Below are positions 26,242 to 34,997 of a stretch of 37,532 nucleotides of DNA, one piece after another (position 1 is the first letter of the stretch; the number at the start of each line of letters is the position of its first letter). The DNA is from Desulfobacteraceae bacterium (lineage in GTDB: Bacteria; Desulfobacterota; Desulfobacteria; Desulfobacterales; Desulfosarcinaceae), in assembly GCA_024230435.1 (NCBI GenBank), contig JAAERL010000397.1:1-37532 (forward strand), read 5' to 3'. The notes under the pieces were generated by a model. That model saw only the letters and a list, made by a program, of their open reading frames with translations. It did not search any database and was not told the origin of the DNA. The position numbers and the translations under genes were made by a program.

Positions 26242-27744
26242 ATGCGCAGAAAAACGTCAATGCTTTCAAAGACGCGTTTTGTGAGCCAGGTGTTTTTTTC
26301 TTTACTGTTTTGCGCCGGTATCCTCATGGCGGGAAACGATTACTGGCCATTGCCTGAAGATTTTTTCTTCCGGCTTGACCCGCTTTTGGCCGTTATATGC
26401 ATGCCGGCCGCCGGGACGTTGCTTTGCAATTTTTTATTGAGCGCATCGGTTGTGGCGCTCACCGTGTTTGCTGGCCGTTTTTTTTGTGGCTGGATCTGCC
26501 CCTTAGGAGCGTGTATAGATTTTTTTGAATGGATAACCCGGGGTTTTAAACGGCCCGAAATCCTGAATTACCGAATAAAACACTTTTGCACCATTAAATA
26601 CGGAATTTTGGTTTTCGTTCTGGCCGCTGCGGGATTTTCTTTTCAGTTTTTGTACTTTTTTGACCCGATTATTATTATGACCCGGTTTACGGGCATGCTT
26701 TTACTTCCTTTTAAAAAAGAAATTTTGCATCAATCACCCTTTGTGGTTAAGCATGCGTTTGAATTTATCGTATTTGTATTTTTTATCCTTATGCTATCCT
26801 TTTTGGCCAGACGTTTCTGGTGCAGGGCATTATGTCCCCTGGGAGCTTTATTTGGAATTTTGGGAACATTTTCCAGGTTTGAATTCAACCAAAAAAAGTG
26901 CAATAGCTGCCAGGTCTGCCAAAAGATTTGCAAAACCGGGGCTATTGCAGACCCTTTAAAAAATCTTGAACAGACCCAAGAGTGCATCCGCTGTTTTGAC
27001 TGTCTGAACGTCTGTCCGCAGAACGCCCGCCGCTTCGGCTATTGTTCTGATTTTACCCGATGGCCCAAGTCATCACAAGACACGGTAAATCTTTCCCGCA
27101 GAACGTTCATCGGCTGGGGAGCCAGTGGCATGGCGGCTGCGGTAATATTTGCGCCGAAAGCGGTAGCAATGCCCGGTAAAAAATATCTCCTGCGCCCCCC
27201 CCATGCTCCGGAAGAAGAGGCCTTTCTTGATTTATGTCTGCGTTGCCAGGCATGCGTCAACGTTTGCCCCACCAATGCCCTTCAGCCTGTTTTTTTTCAA
27301 TCCGGACTTTATGGATTATGGACTCCGGCTTTGGCCCCCAGTGTGGGAGCATGCAAGATTGATTGCAACGCTTGTGCGAAAGTATGCCCGACAGGCGCGA
27401 TTGGAAAATTCACTCATCTTACCAAATATCATCTCAAGATCGGTACGGCCGTTTTAAATAAAAACCGATGCCTGCCCTGGGCAGAAAACAAGCCATGCGG
27501 AAAATGCTTGCAGCATTGTCCAACGGGCGCCATTGGATTTACCCGTGAAGACGAAATGGAAAAACCAGAAAGAATAGATTTTTTATTATGCGTAGGCTGC
27601 GGGATTTGTCAATATGTATGCAATCGGCAAACCCTGGGACCGCCAGCACTGATTATTACCGCCAAAGGCAGGAATCAGCCAAGCGGTGTAGCACCTGTAA
27701 CCATAAAGACATTTTTGGAAAACAAACAGAAGAAAATTCGATGA
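26242..27744 (+). CDS. NapH/NosR-like membrane polyferredoxin fused to NapG-like ferredoxin
   Basis: 500 residues. The N-terminal part is NapH/CcoG-like: membrane segments at about 14-30, 57-76, 120-137 and 173-190 and two CP motifs, CGWICPLGACIDFFEW (82-97) and CRALCPLGALFG (194-205). Two 4Fe-4S motifs follow (C220-C230, C248-C258). At 286 SRRTFIGWGASGMAAAVIF looks like an internal Tat signal and membrane segment. The rest holds four more cluster motifs: CLRCQACVNVCP, CNACAKVCP (with C371), CLPWAENKPCGKCLQHCP and CVGCGICQYVC. The architecture is NapH joined to NapG. It should carry electrons from the quinone pool or cytoplasm to the periplasmic flavin protein and cytochrome. Its start directly follows the FMN gene stop, and its stop overlaps the cytochrome start by four bases. 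Confidence 0.85.
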   Translation: MRRKTSMLSKTRFVSQVFFSLLFCAGILMAGNDYWPLPEDFFFRLDPLLAVICMPAAGTLLCNFLLSASVVALTVFAGRFFCGWICPLGACIDFFEWITRGFKRPEILNYRIKHFCTIKYGILVFVLAAAGFSFQFLYFFDPIIIMTRFTGMLLLPFKKEILHQSPFVVKHAFEFIVFVFFILMLSFLARRFWCRALCPLGALFGILGTFSRFEFNQKKCNSCQVCQKICKTGAIADPLKNLEQTQECIRCFDCLNVCPQNARRFGYCSDFTRWPKSSQDTVNLSRRTFIGWGASGMAAAVIFAPKAVAMPGKKYLLRPPHAPEEEAFLDLCLRCQACVNVCPTNALQPVFFQSGLYGLWTPALAPSVGACKIDCNACAKVCPTGAIGKFTHLTKYHLKIGTAVLNKNRCLPWAENKPCGKCLQHCPTGAIGFTREDEMEKPERIDFLLCVGCGICQYVCNRQTLGPPALIITAKGRNQPSGVAPVTIKTFLENKQKKIR

Positions 27745-28361
27745 TAAGGTTTAAAATTATTGTATTGGTGGCCATTCTTGTGACGTGGACCGGGTATGGA
27801 ATCCACGCAGTTGAACAAACCCATATATTAGCAGAAAGACATTCATCGGAGCTGTATGACCAAAAATGTGCAAGCTGCCATGGAAGTAATGGGCTGAAGG
27901 CATTTGCCCCCATTGACGGCTCGGATTGCAATTTGACCTCGGTACAAAATATGGTGGAGTGCTATCCAAAAATTGACATGCATCGCTTGGTCAGCGATTG
28001 TGATGATAACTGTAAATGGAGCACCAACGATTATATTTACGACGAGCTGTTATATACGATTGGTCAAAACCAATACCTGGAATTTTGCGCTGGTTGCCAC
28101 GGAGACAATGGCATGCAAGGTGCTGTAATCGACGGTTCGCATTGCCCGGATCTAAATTCCATTGAAGCAATTGTGAAATGCTATGCCGGCATTGGAGCCC
28201 ATGGTTCGCTTTTTTCCAAGTGCAATGAAACTTGTCAGTGGCATACCAGCAGATATATCTATGAAACCTTGTTAGAAACGTTATCAACAAATGATACTGT
28301 CATAAAAGCAGAAGAAGTTAACAATGACAATTGGACAAGCTGTTTTATTATGAACGTGTAG
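27741..28361 (+). CDS. Dihaem c-type cytochrome with duplicated cysteine-rich domain
   Basis: 206 residues from the ATG at 27741, which overlaps the upstream stop (ATGA); an open frame extends further upstream, but inside the polyferredoxin gene. A signal peptide (residues 4-20) precedes two homologous halves. Each has CxxCHGxNG (CASCHGSNG, CAGCHGDNG), then DGSxC, a C-Y about 13-14 residues later, and CxxxC-W (CDDNCKW, CNETCQW), followed by YIYxxLLxT. So there are two haems and four further matching cysteines per half, likely disulfides. A methionine ligand is not obvious. It should be the periplasmic end of the electron chain encoded by the operon. The F-box gene converges five bases from its stop. 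Confidence 0.85.
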   Translation: MIRFKIIVLVAILVTWTGYGIHAVEQTHILAERHSSELYDQKCASCHGSNGLKAFAPIDGSDCNLTSVQNMVECYPKIDMHRLVSDCDDNCKWSTNDYIYDELLYTIGQNQYLEFCAGCHGDNGMQGAVIDGSHCPDLNSIEAIVKCYAGIGAHGSLFSKCNETCQWHTSRYIYETLLETLSTNDTVIKAEEVNNDNWTSCFIMNV

Positions 28362-28366
28362 GAATT

Positions 28367-31030
28367 TTAGGAATTTGATAGCGTTTCGCTGACAATTATA
28401 TACTCATACATAATATCCAGCAGTTCATGCTGAAGGTTCTGCTGCTTTTTCTGCCAGTGATTTTTTATGCTTTCAAATGCACACTGGCAGATTTTTTTTT
28501 GAATGCCAAGCGCCTTCTCATATAATTCATCGGAGCCTTTGTTTTCCAGAACTTCAAAAAGAAGATCGTAATTCAACTTAATCAGTTTTTTTGAACCTTT
28601 TTCCAGTTCATCTTCAGTAGATGGGAAGAAGCGGTTAGAGCTACAATTTTCTTCTTGCTGATTAAAGGTCTGTTTGATGCCCGTATCATCTGATTCTATT
28701 TCAGATTTTGAGCAATGGTCTGAGCTCGACTCGGAATTTAAAATTTCCTCCGTTAGTTGAGCTAAATCATCTCCAATTTTAAGGGCTTGTTCATACAAAT
28801 CAGGCGGATCTTTTTTATCCAAAACTTTTAAAAAAAGATCCCAGTCCAAATCAACTTTTTTTTCTAAACCGTCATCACCCTTAACTTTTTTAAATAAAAT
28901 AGAAGAACGCAAGTCGTCAATTTTGTTTGAATGACTTAGGAATTGCGTATCGTCTTCATCGTCTGAAAAATTTACGGATTCGAGGCACTCAAGCACGAAT
29001 TGATTGATATCCTGTTCATCTTTTAACATCTTAGCGTTTTGCACAATATCACTTTTATAGTAAACCGTATTTAAAAAGGGCAATGATTCATTTGTAATCA
29101 GATGTTTGTGAATCTGACTTTCCAGGCCTCTTTCTCTTAAAAATCTTATCAACGTTTTTAAATGTGCCGGTTTTACTATAATATCAGTCTGATTTCGTCT
29201 AATGGTATTTTTATCGTTATCATTATTACACAACACATATTCATTATCTATTTCTTTAAATATTTTATTATCACCTATCATAGCGATATCTTCCAATTGC
29301 TGGTCTATCCGATCCATTTGTAATTTCAGGTAAGATATTTCTTTTTCAATTTTGGATTCATAACTTTCAATCTGAATTTTAAGTTCAAGATGAGTGCTAA
29401 TAGAAGAGTCCGATTTTAAATTCCTTACATTTAGAGCTTCTTTCTCAAACATTGCCCATTTTTTTCTTATATAGATTTTTTCCAATTCCAGACGATGATA
29501 AAGATAGGCGAATATGGCTTTTTCCTCATCGATATCCTTCAATAAAAGTGTCTTTTCAATAAGCGATTGATCGTCTCTTGCAAATCGAAATTCGTTGCAC
29601 AAATTTTTCAAGCCTAAACATTGGCAAAGGTCGTTTGTATTTATCTGACGGTCATAATTCAGGGCTTCTTTTTTCCACAACTGCGTCCCAATCACTCCCA
29701 AAAAACCGGGAAGAAAAACAGACAGGCCTAAAGGCCCTAAAAATAGTGTTAAAGGCGCACCGACTGCTGTCACGGTGGAAGAAGCTGCGGCAGCAGAGTT
29801 GATCATTTTTTTATCATTTAATCTTTCTTTTAAAGCTTTTGCCACATCGTCAGGAAGCTCATTATTTATAGACTCCTTAGAAAGTCGAGTTGAGCGGCAA
29901 ATTTCATTGATGTCCAGACCGGCATTGGCCAACTCCACTAAACTTAACAACGGAGCTGCCCCCCACAGAAATGCTGAACTTACAACAGCTAAAGTGCCTT
30001 TTAAAGGTACGCCGGCATGAACCAGATTTTTCCACATGCCTGGTTTACTAAACAAAGAGCATCCTTTGAGAAAGGCGCCTCCTGATGCCGCCCCGCCTGA
30101 AAACAAAAGTTTTACGTTTTGAATTTTTTCTTTATCTTTTAATACCTCCAATAATGCTTTCTGATCCAGACCACTATTAGATCCCCATAAACAGGAAAAA
30201 CCTTTTAGTTCAGGACACAATACATCTTCAGGCAATTGGAAAAAATATTTATTTTCATCTATTCGCTGCAAAATAAGTTTCTTTTCCTTTTTAATCTGTT
30301 TAAGTTTACAGGAAGAATACAACATTTTTTCAATAGCGGTTTTTGTTCCCAGAAAGGCCAGTGATCCTCCAATAAATTGAATTGATATCGCCAATGGTTC
30401 CAAGCCGTTTATATGCATGGCACTCTCAGTAAAAATTGCCATGTCACCCAGATTAAGCGTTAAAGAATCCGGTGGTGATTGCACTGACTTATTTTCCGGA
30501 TTGTGTTCAACAAGTTTTTGACCGAAAATATTTTTTTTCATTTCGAAGAATGGAGCGTGAGTAGAAACTGGTCCTGAGTCCATGGCCAAACCACTATTAT
30601 TTTGTTTTACCCAGGGCTGTATTGCCGGAACAAAATCATGCCTAATAGCTGAAAAAGTAGCATTCATCAATTCAGGAGATATTTTTTTTTGCTGGTCAAC
30701 TGATATTGAATTGCTTAAAGAACGGCACATCCATTTAGTAGATAACTGATAATCGTTTTTGTCTGGTAAAGTTGTATCATGTGGCAGATGCAGTTTATTC
30801 AGATACATCCTTTTCCACAATTTATTATTCTGCAACCCATCATTATCGACCATTTCTTTCCAGTTAAAACATACACGCGGAACCACGCCGATCTCTGAGA
30901 CTTTAAGATTGCTTATTATATTTTCCTGTATATCTTTTGGTAATTTTGATAAGAGATCTTTATTTTGAGTTTGTGACTCATGTGCAGCGGTATTTTTATA
31001 ATGCAATGTCGAATGATAAGTTGTATTCAT
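28367..31030 (-). CDS. Large F-box protein with hydrophobic segments and coiled coils
   Basis: 887 residues. Residues about 26-75 match the F-box, the Skp1-binding motif of eukaryotic ubiquitin ligases: LLSKLPKDIQENIISNLK, then PRVCFNWKEM and LWK spaced as in eukaryotic F-boxes. Hydrophobic segments lie near 210-230, 345-365 and 425-455, the last rich in G/P/L (TLFLGPLGLSVFLPGFLGVIG). Residues about 510-610 look like coiled coil. Near the C-terminus a motif is repeated: DLDWDLFLKVLDKKDPPDLYEQAL and KLNYDLLFEVLENKGSDELYEKAL. No signal peptide is seen. GGAG five bases before the ATG supports the start. AT-rich relative to the neighbours, single gene. F-box proteins in bacteria are mostly effectors of host-associated species; whether this one is delivered to a eukaryote is unknown. 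The rest of the protein I do not recognise. Confidence 0.8.
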   Translation of the reverse strand: MNTTYHSTLHYKNTAAHESQTQNKDLLSKLPKDIQENIISNLKVSEIGVVPRVCFNWKEMVDNDGLQNNKLWKRMYLNKLHLPHDTTLPDKNDYQLSTKWMCRSLSNSISVDQQKKISPELMNATFSAIRHDFVPAIQPWVKQNNSGLAMDSGPVSTHAPFFEMKKNIFGQKLVEHNPENKSVQSPPDSLTLNLGDMAIFTESAMHINGLEPLAISIQFIGGSLAFLGTKTAIEKMLYSSCKLKQIKKEKKLILQRIDENKYFFQLPEDVLCPELKGFSCLWGSNSGLDQKALLEVLKDKEKIQNVKLLFSGGAASGGAFLKGCSLFSKPGMWKNLVHAGVPLKGTLAVVSSAFLWGAAPLLSLVELANAGLDINEICRSTRLSKESINNELPDDVAKALKERLNDKKMINSAAAASSTVTAVGAPLTLFLGPLGLSVFLPGFLGVIGTQLWKKEALNYDRQINTNDLCQCLGLKNLCNEFRFARDDQSLIEKTLLLKDIDEEKAIFAYLYHRLELEKIYIRKKWAMFEKEALNVRNLKSDSSISTHLELKIQIESYESKIEKEISYLKLQMDRIDQQLEDIAMIGDNKIFKEIDNEYVLCNNDNDKNTIRRNQTDIIVKPAHLKTLIRFLRERGLESQIHKHLITNESLPFLNTVYYKSDIVQNAKMLKDEQDINQFVLECLESVNFSDDEDDTQFLSHSNKIDDLRSSILFKKVKGDDGLEKKVDLDWDLFLKVLDKKDPPDLYEQALKIGDDLAQLTEEILNSESSSDHCSKSEIESDDTGIKQTFNQQEENCSSNRFFPSTEDELEKGSKKLIKLNYDLLFEVLENKGSDELYEKALGIQKKICQCAFESIKNHWQKKQQNLQHELLDIMYEYIIVSETLSNS

Positions 31031-31085
31031 TTTTTCTCCGCATTTAAATTTTCAGAGCAACCATCATTATCGCAAGTAAACATTT

Positions 31086-31114
31086 TCTTTATTTAACAAA
31101 AAAGACCAAGTCAA
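31086..31114 (-). promoter_or_regulatory. Possible promoter of the F-box gene
   Basis: On the minus strand, TTGACT (31109-31114) and TAAAGA (31086-31091) are 17 bases apart, about 55 bases upstream of the ATG. The -35 is strong, the -10 weak, in a very AT-rich setting. Confidence 0.35.
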
Positions 31115-31218
31115 GTTCTTATTTTATCTTTTCACGATATAGAATAATATTTTTAACTCAAATCTACAAACAGGATTTCAACAAGACGTACTAAAAACTT
31201 GCAGCGGAGAATGTTTTA

Positions 31219-31380
31219 GAGCCTGTTTAGGAATTATTAAATCGGCTGTAAAAAAAGCGCGAGAACGGTACAAAATGACGCAAATTTTCGACAAATAGAC
31301 CGGCTATTCATCTCAAGTTTGAGACATTTTGGCCTCACCCCGCCCTTTTTCGCTAAATTTTTTAATTCCCAAACAGGCTC
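31219..31380. mobile_element. MITE-like element with TTA target duplication
   Basis: The 162-bp segment has about 24-bp terminal inverted repeats: left GAGCCTGTTTAGGAATTA (31219-31236), right TAATTCCCAAACAGGCTC (31363-31380), one mismatch over 18 bases and AT-rich similarity further in. TTA flanks both ends (31216-31218, 31381-31383), the expected duplication. No coding frame. It sits between the F-box and formate dehydrogenase genes. Confidence 0.7.
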
Positions 31381-31383
31381 TTA

Positions 31384-31664
31384 GCAAAAAAAGGCAGAGG
31401 GCAAAGACAAAAGAAAAGGGCAATATGGGGCATGAATTTTATGTTTACGAAGAGAGGAAAATTTTAATGCTGGCGTAGGCCCTGGTTTTAAGGCCATCGA
31501 AAAAATGGTTATTGCGATGAATATCCTTAAAACTGTGGGAACCGGCTAAAACGCAAGGGCAAACCGTTCATTGTAAGCGAACAATCGAACAGTTTGCCTG
31601 AAGCGTTCAATAGCCTGAAGCTTGCGCACGGCCCCACTATGATCTGGAGATCTTAATAATCATG
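31384..31664. other. Intergenic stretch with a strong hairpin downstream of fdhA
   Basis: No supportable gene. GGCAAAC (31558-31564) pairs with GTTTGCC (31592-31598); GTTC with GAAC and ATTGT with ACAAT extend this to 16 pairs with one mismatch and one bulge, loop AAGCGA. It lies about 67 bases past the fdhA stop on the minus strand and may end that transcript, though no U run follows. Confidence 0.45.
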
Positions 31665-34439
31665 TCATGCGGCATCTTTTATTTTTACCGCACACACCTT
31701 AAATTCCGGAATACCGGATAACGGGTCAAGCTTGGCATTGGTGAGCCTGTTGGCTGCTGCCTTGGCAAAATGGAACGGAATAAAAACCGTGCCCTCCACC
31801 GCCATTGACGAAACCTTAACCTTGACCTGAATTTCTCCCCGGCGAGAGGCGATAGTGACCATCTGATCATGTTTGACACCAAATTTATCCGCGTCAGCCC
31901 TTGATATTTCTACAAAGGATTCCGGGGCCCTTTCGTTCAATCCCTCGCTTTTCATGGTCATGGTGCCTGTATGGTATTGGTAAAGCACCCTGCCGGTGGT
32001 CAGCAGCAAAGGATAGTCATTATCGGCTTGTTCTGCAGGCGGAATCCATTCTAAGGGGTGAAACAGCCCTTTTCCACGGGTAAACTGCTGGCCATGCAAA
32101 ATAGGTGTTCCGGGGTGTTTTTCAGTTGGGCAAGGCCAATGCAACCCGGTCTGTTCAATACGGCCATACGTCAGGCCCGCGTAAGATGGTGTCACGCGGC
32201 GGATTTCCTCGAAAATGGCCTCACTGTTTCCATATTCCATCGGAAAACCCATGCGGGTACCGATCTGGGAAGCGATCCACCAATCCTCTTTGGCCTGTTC
32301 CGGACCGTCCACGGCTTTTCGGATGCGCTGCACGCGGCGTTCCGTGTTGGAAAACGTGCCGTCTTTTTCCGCAAAGCATAGTGAAGGCAGCACGACATCT
32401 GCCATTTTGGCTGTTTCTGTGAGAAAAATATCCTGAACCACCAAAAAGTCCAGATTCTTCAGACTTTCCTCCACATGGTTGAGATCGGCATCCGATACCA
32501 GCGGGTTTTCCCCGACAATATACATGCCTTTCAATTGACCTGCATGGGCCTTAGGGATCATTTCGGTGACTTTTAACCCCACCTTGGTGGATAACCCTTT
32601 TACTTTCCAGGCTTTCTCCATTTTCCTGGCCACGGCCGGATCGGCTACCTGTTGATAGGCCGTGTAAACGTTGGGTAATCCGCCCATATCACAAGCCCCC
32701 TGGACGTTGTTTTGACCACGCAGAGGATTCACGCCGCCGCCCGGCACGCCCAGGTAACCGCAAAGCATGGATAGATTGGCAAGGGCCTTAACATTATCAG
32801 TTCCGCTGGTGTGCTGGGTAATGCCCATGCAATAAACAATGCTTGCCACTTTGGCATTTCCAAAAAGCCGGGCCGCGGAAACAATTTTTTTAGCACCAAT
32901 ACCGGTAATGCCCTCTACAAATTCTGGCGTATATTTTTCAAGGCTCTTTTTAAAGTCCTCAAAACCTTCGGTACGATTTTCAATAAAGGTTTGATCATGC
33001 AGATTTTCTTTGACAATGACATGCATCAGGCCATTGATCCAGGCTGTATCCGTGCCAAGGTTGGGACGCAGCCAATAGTCGGCATGATCGGTCATTTTAA
33101 TACGGCGCGGATCAACGACAATTAATTTTGCCCCTTTGAACTTGATCGCCCGCTTTATGATAGAAGAAATGACGGGATGATTTTCACTTGTATTTGAGCC
33201 GGTGATCAAAATCACATCAGCGGCTTGAATGTCTGCAATGGTATTGGTCATTGCGCCTGAGCCAAACGCTGCGGCCAGACCGGCCACGGTGGAGCTATGT
33301 CAGAGACGCGCACAATGATCAATGCTGTTTGTTTTGAGCACCGCCCGCGCGAATTTCTGAATGATATAATTTTCCTCATTGGATATCCGCGCCGAAGTCA
33401 ATACCCCAATACTATCAGGACCATTACTGTCGCGAATGGATTTAAACCGATCCGCGACAAGATCAAGGGCTTGATCCCAGGAAGCTTCGCGATGTTTGCC
33501 GTTTTCTTTAATCAACGGCTTGTCCAGCCGTTGGGGAGAACCAATAAAGTCATGGCCGAACCGGCCCTTTACGCACAAGCTTGCGTAATTGGGGGGGGCG
33601 TCTTCAACACCTGTTACTTTTACCACCTGATTGTCCCTGACGTGCAGATAAATCTGGCAGCCCACCCCGCAATAAGTACACGTGGTGCGCACCGGCTCAG
33701 TTTGCCAGGGGCGTACGTCGTACCGGATATTTTTTTCCACCAAGGCGCCTACGGGACAGGCCTGGACGCATTCTCCACAAAAAACGCAATCCGAGTCTTT
33801 CAAGGGCCGGTCGGTGGCTGCGATAATTTTAGACTCCGGGCCGCGATAACCGAAATTGATTGCATTGTTTACCTGGACATCGTTGCAGGCTTGCACACAG
33901 CGCCCGCATTGGATGCACCGTGAAAAATCCCGGACAATAAAAGGATTCACATTCTCGATGGGATAGCGTGAAGGTGTTGCAGGAAAACGTTCGCCGGAAA
34001 CCTGGTAACGGTAGGCCAGGTCTTGGAGCCGGCAGTCTCCCCACACCGGGCAAAGTTGTCCGCTCGCGTCATCATCTTGAACCTTGAGCTGAAAGGCGGT
34101 CCACTCCAGATCATCCGAACCGCGAACGGCGCAATTGTGATTACCCGAGCTGAGCATTAATTGCAGAATTTGCTTACGGGCTTCGACCACTTTAGCCGAT
34201 TCGGTCTGAACAACCATATCGCGGACGGCGGGAGTCGCGCATGAAGCCAAAAGGGTTCGCGCCCCTTTAACCTCCACAACACAAATCCTGCACGCGCCTG
34301 TCGGTGTTGCGCTCTTCAAGTGACATAACGTTGGAATTTCAATCTGATTATCCCGGGCAACATCTAATATGGTATTGCCATTATGAAAGGGATAAGAATT
34401 TCCATTAATGGTTATTGTGGCTTGTTCTGATTTAGTCAT
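31665..34439 (-). CDS. fdhA: Formate dehydrogenase alpha subunit, selenocysteine-containing
   Basis: 924 residues counting selenocysteine. The frame is continuous except for TGA at 33300-33302, codon 380. It reads [29 protein letters not shown], the exact active-site context of molybdopterin formate dehydrogenases. The N-terminus is NuoG-like: 2Fe-2S ligands (C39, C50, C53, C67), a cysteine-rich stretch (HNC103, C130, C136), then ferredoxin motifs C175-C185 and C218-C228, then the C254/C257/C261/C289 cluster of the catalytic domain. The C-terminal molybdopterin dinucleotide-binding domain is complete. The ATG at 34439 matches the start of relatives; AAGGAG lies 13 bases upstream. It oxidises formate or reduces CO2 in the cytoplasm. 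No NuoF/NuoE-like partner is adjacent. Confidence 0.95.
33271..33287 (-). promoter_or_regulatory. SECIS hairpin of fdhA
   Basis: On the minus strand GUGGCC (33287-33282) pairs with GGCCGC (33276-33271), one U-G pair, closing the loop GGUCU. The loop GGU begins 18 bases after the UGA, the same distance and nearly the same loop as in Escherichia coli fdhF. Confidence 0.8.
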
Positions 34440-34947
34440 TAGCTGGCATTTGCTCCTTAACGGTATAGACTCACCCGTAAACGCTTTTGGACAGTTTCCG
34501 GCTTGGCCCGAAACCGGCCGAATATCCTGAGTCGCTAATTTGAAAGACCGGCATAGCTGCCGCAATTACGTTTAAAATTACATAGCATTACCATAACTGA
34601 CAGTAAAAAAAAACGCAAAGCTAAATCATCCGGGAAAGCTATTCGGCAAGGCAGTAGGGGGTAACAAGCGAGGCGCTTGCTTGACAATCGAAGCTCTAAC
34701 TATGGGCAGGCTGAAAAAATTCAGGAAAAAATTGGACTTGCGAGACGAAAAATATTTCAAAATCAGGGTGTCAAAGGAAAAAGACACGTCTCTTTAAGAT
34801 TATCCAGCGAGAATTTCCGGTAATTTATTGCCGGGAGCAGTCACTTTCCCATAATACTGGTATGACACCTGATATTCGGAACCGCGATTTGCTTACCAGG
34901 GCAAACCCGCCAATCGCCTTAGCAAAGGAAAAACGGCAAAACAAAAC
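34440..34947. other. Intergenic stretch upstream of fdhA
   Basis: The frame of fdhA stays open back to 34565, but without family similarity before the chosen start. A small hairpin CAAGCG-AGG-CGCTTG lies at about 34658-34672, and a 13-base match (GGGAGCAGTCACT, 34833-34845) to the hairpin element at 23061-23102 is present. No gene is supported and no clear promoter is seen. Confidence 0.4.
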
Positions 34948-34984
34948 TCAGCCCTGCCTTCTATGCAAACAAAGGCAGAGCTGA
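34948..34984 (-). terminator. Terminator of the DUF6288-type gene
   Basis: CTGCCTT (34954-34960) pairs with AAGGCAG (34972-34978). After one mismatch, TCAGC (34948-34952) pairs with GCTGA (34980-34984). On the minus strand it is followed by a T-rich run (TTTTGTTTTG). It lies 14 bases past the stop codon. Confidence 0.75.
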
Positions 34985-34997
34985 ACGATCGGTGGGG

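Noticed and set aside
27588-27740. Longer N-terminal extension of the cytochrome c
   Set aside because: The extension lies inside the polyferredoxin gene in another frame, and the signal peptide starts exactly at the ATG at 27741.
31430-31560. Possible protein fragment GPGFKAIEKMVIAMNILKTVGTG on the plus strand
   Set aside because: Short, without start or recognised family; could be a degraded gene, but nothing supports it.
33288-33299. A separate molybdopterin oxidoreductase gene starting at 33287
   Set aside because: Its supposed start is a GTG inside the conserved [13 protein letters not shown] active-site segment; the upstream frame is the same gene through the selenocysteine codon.
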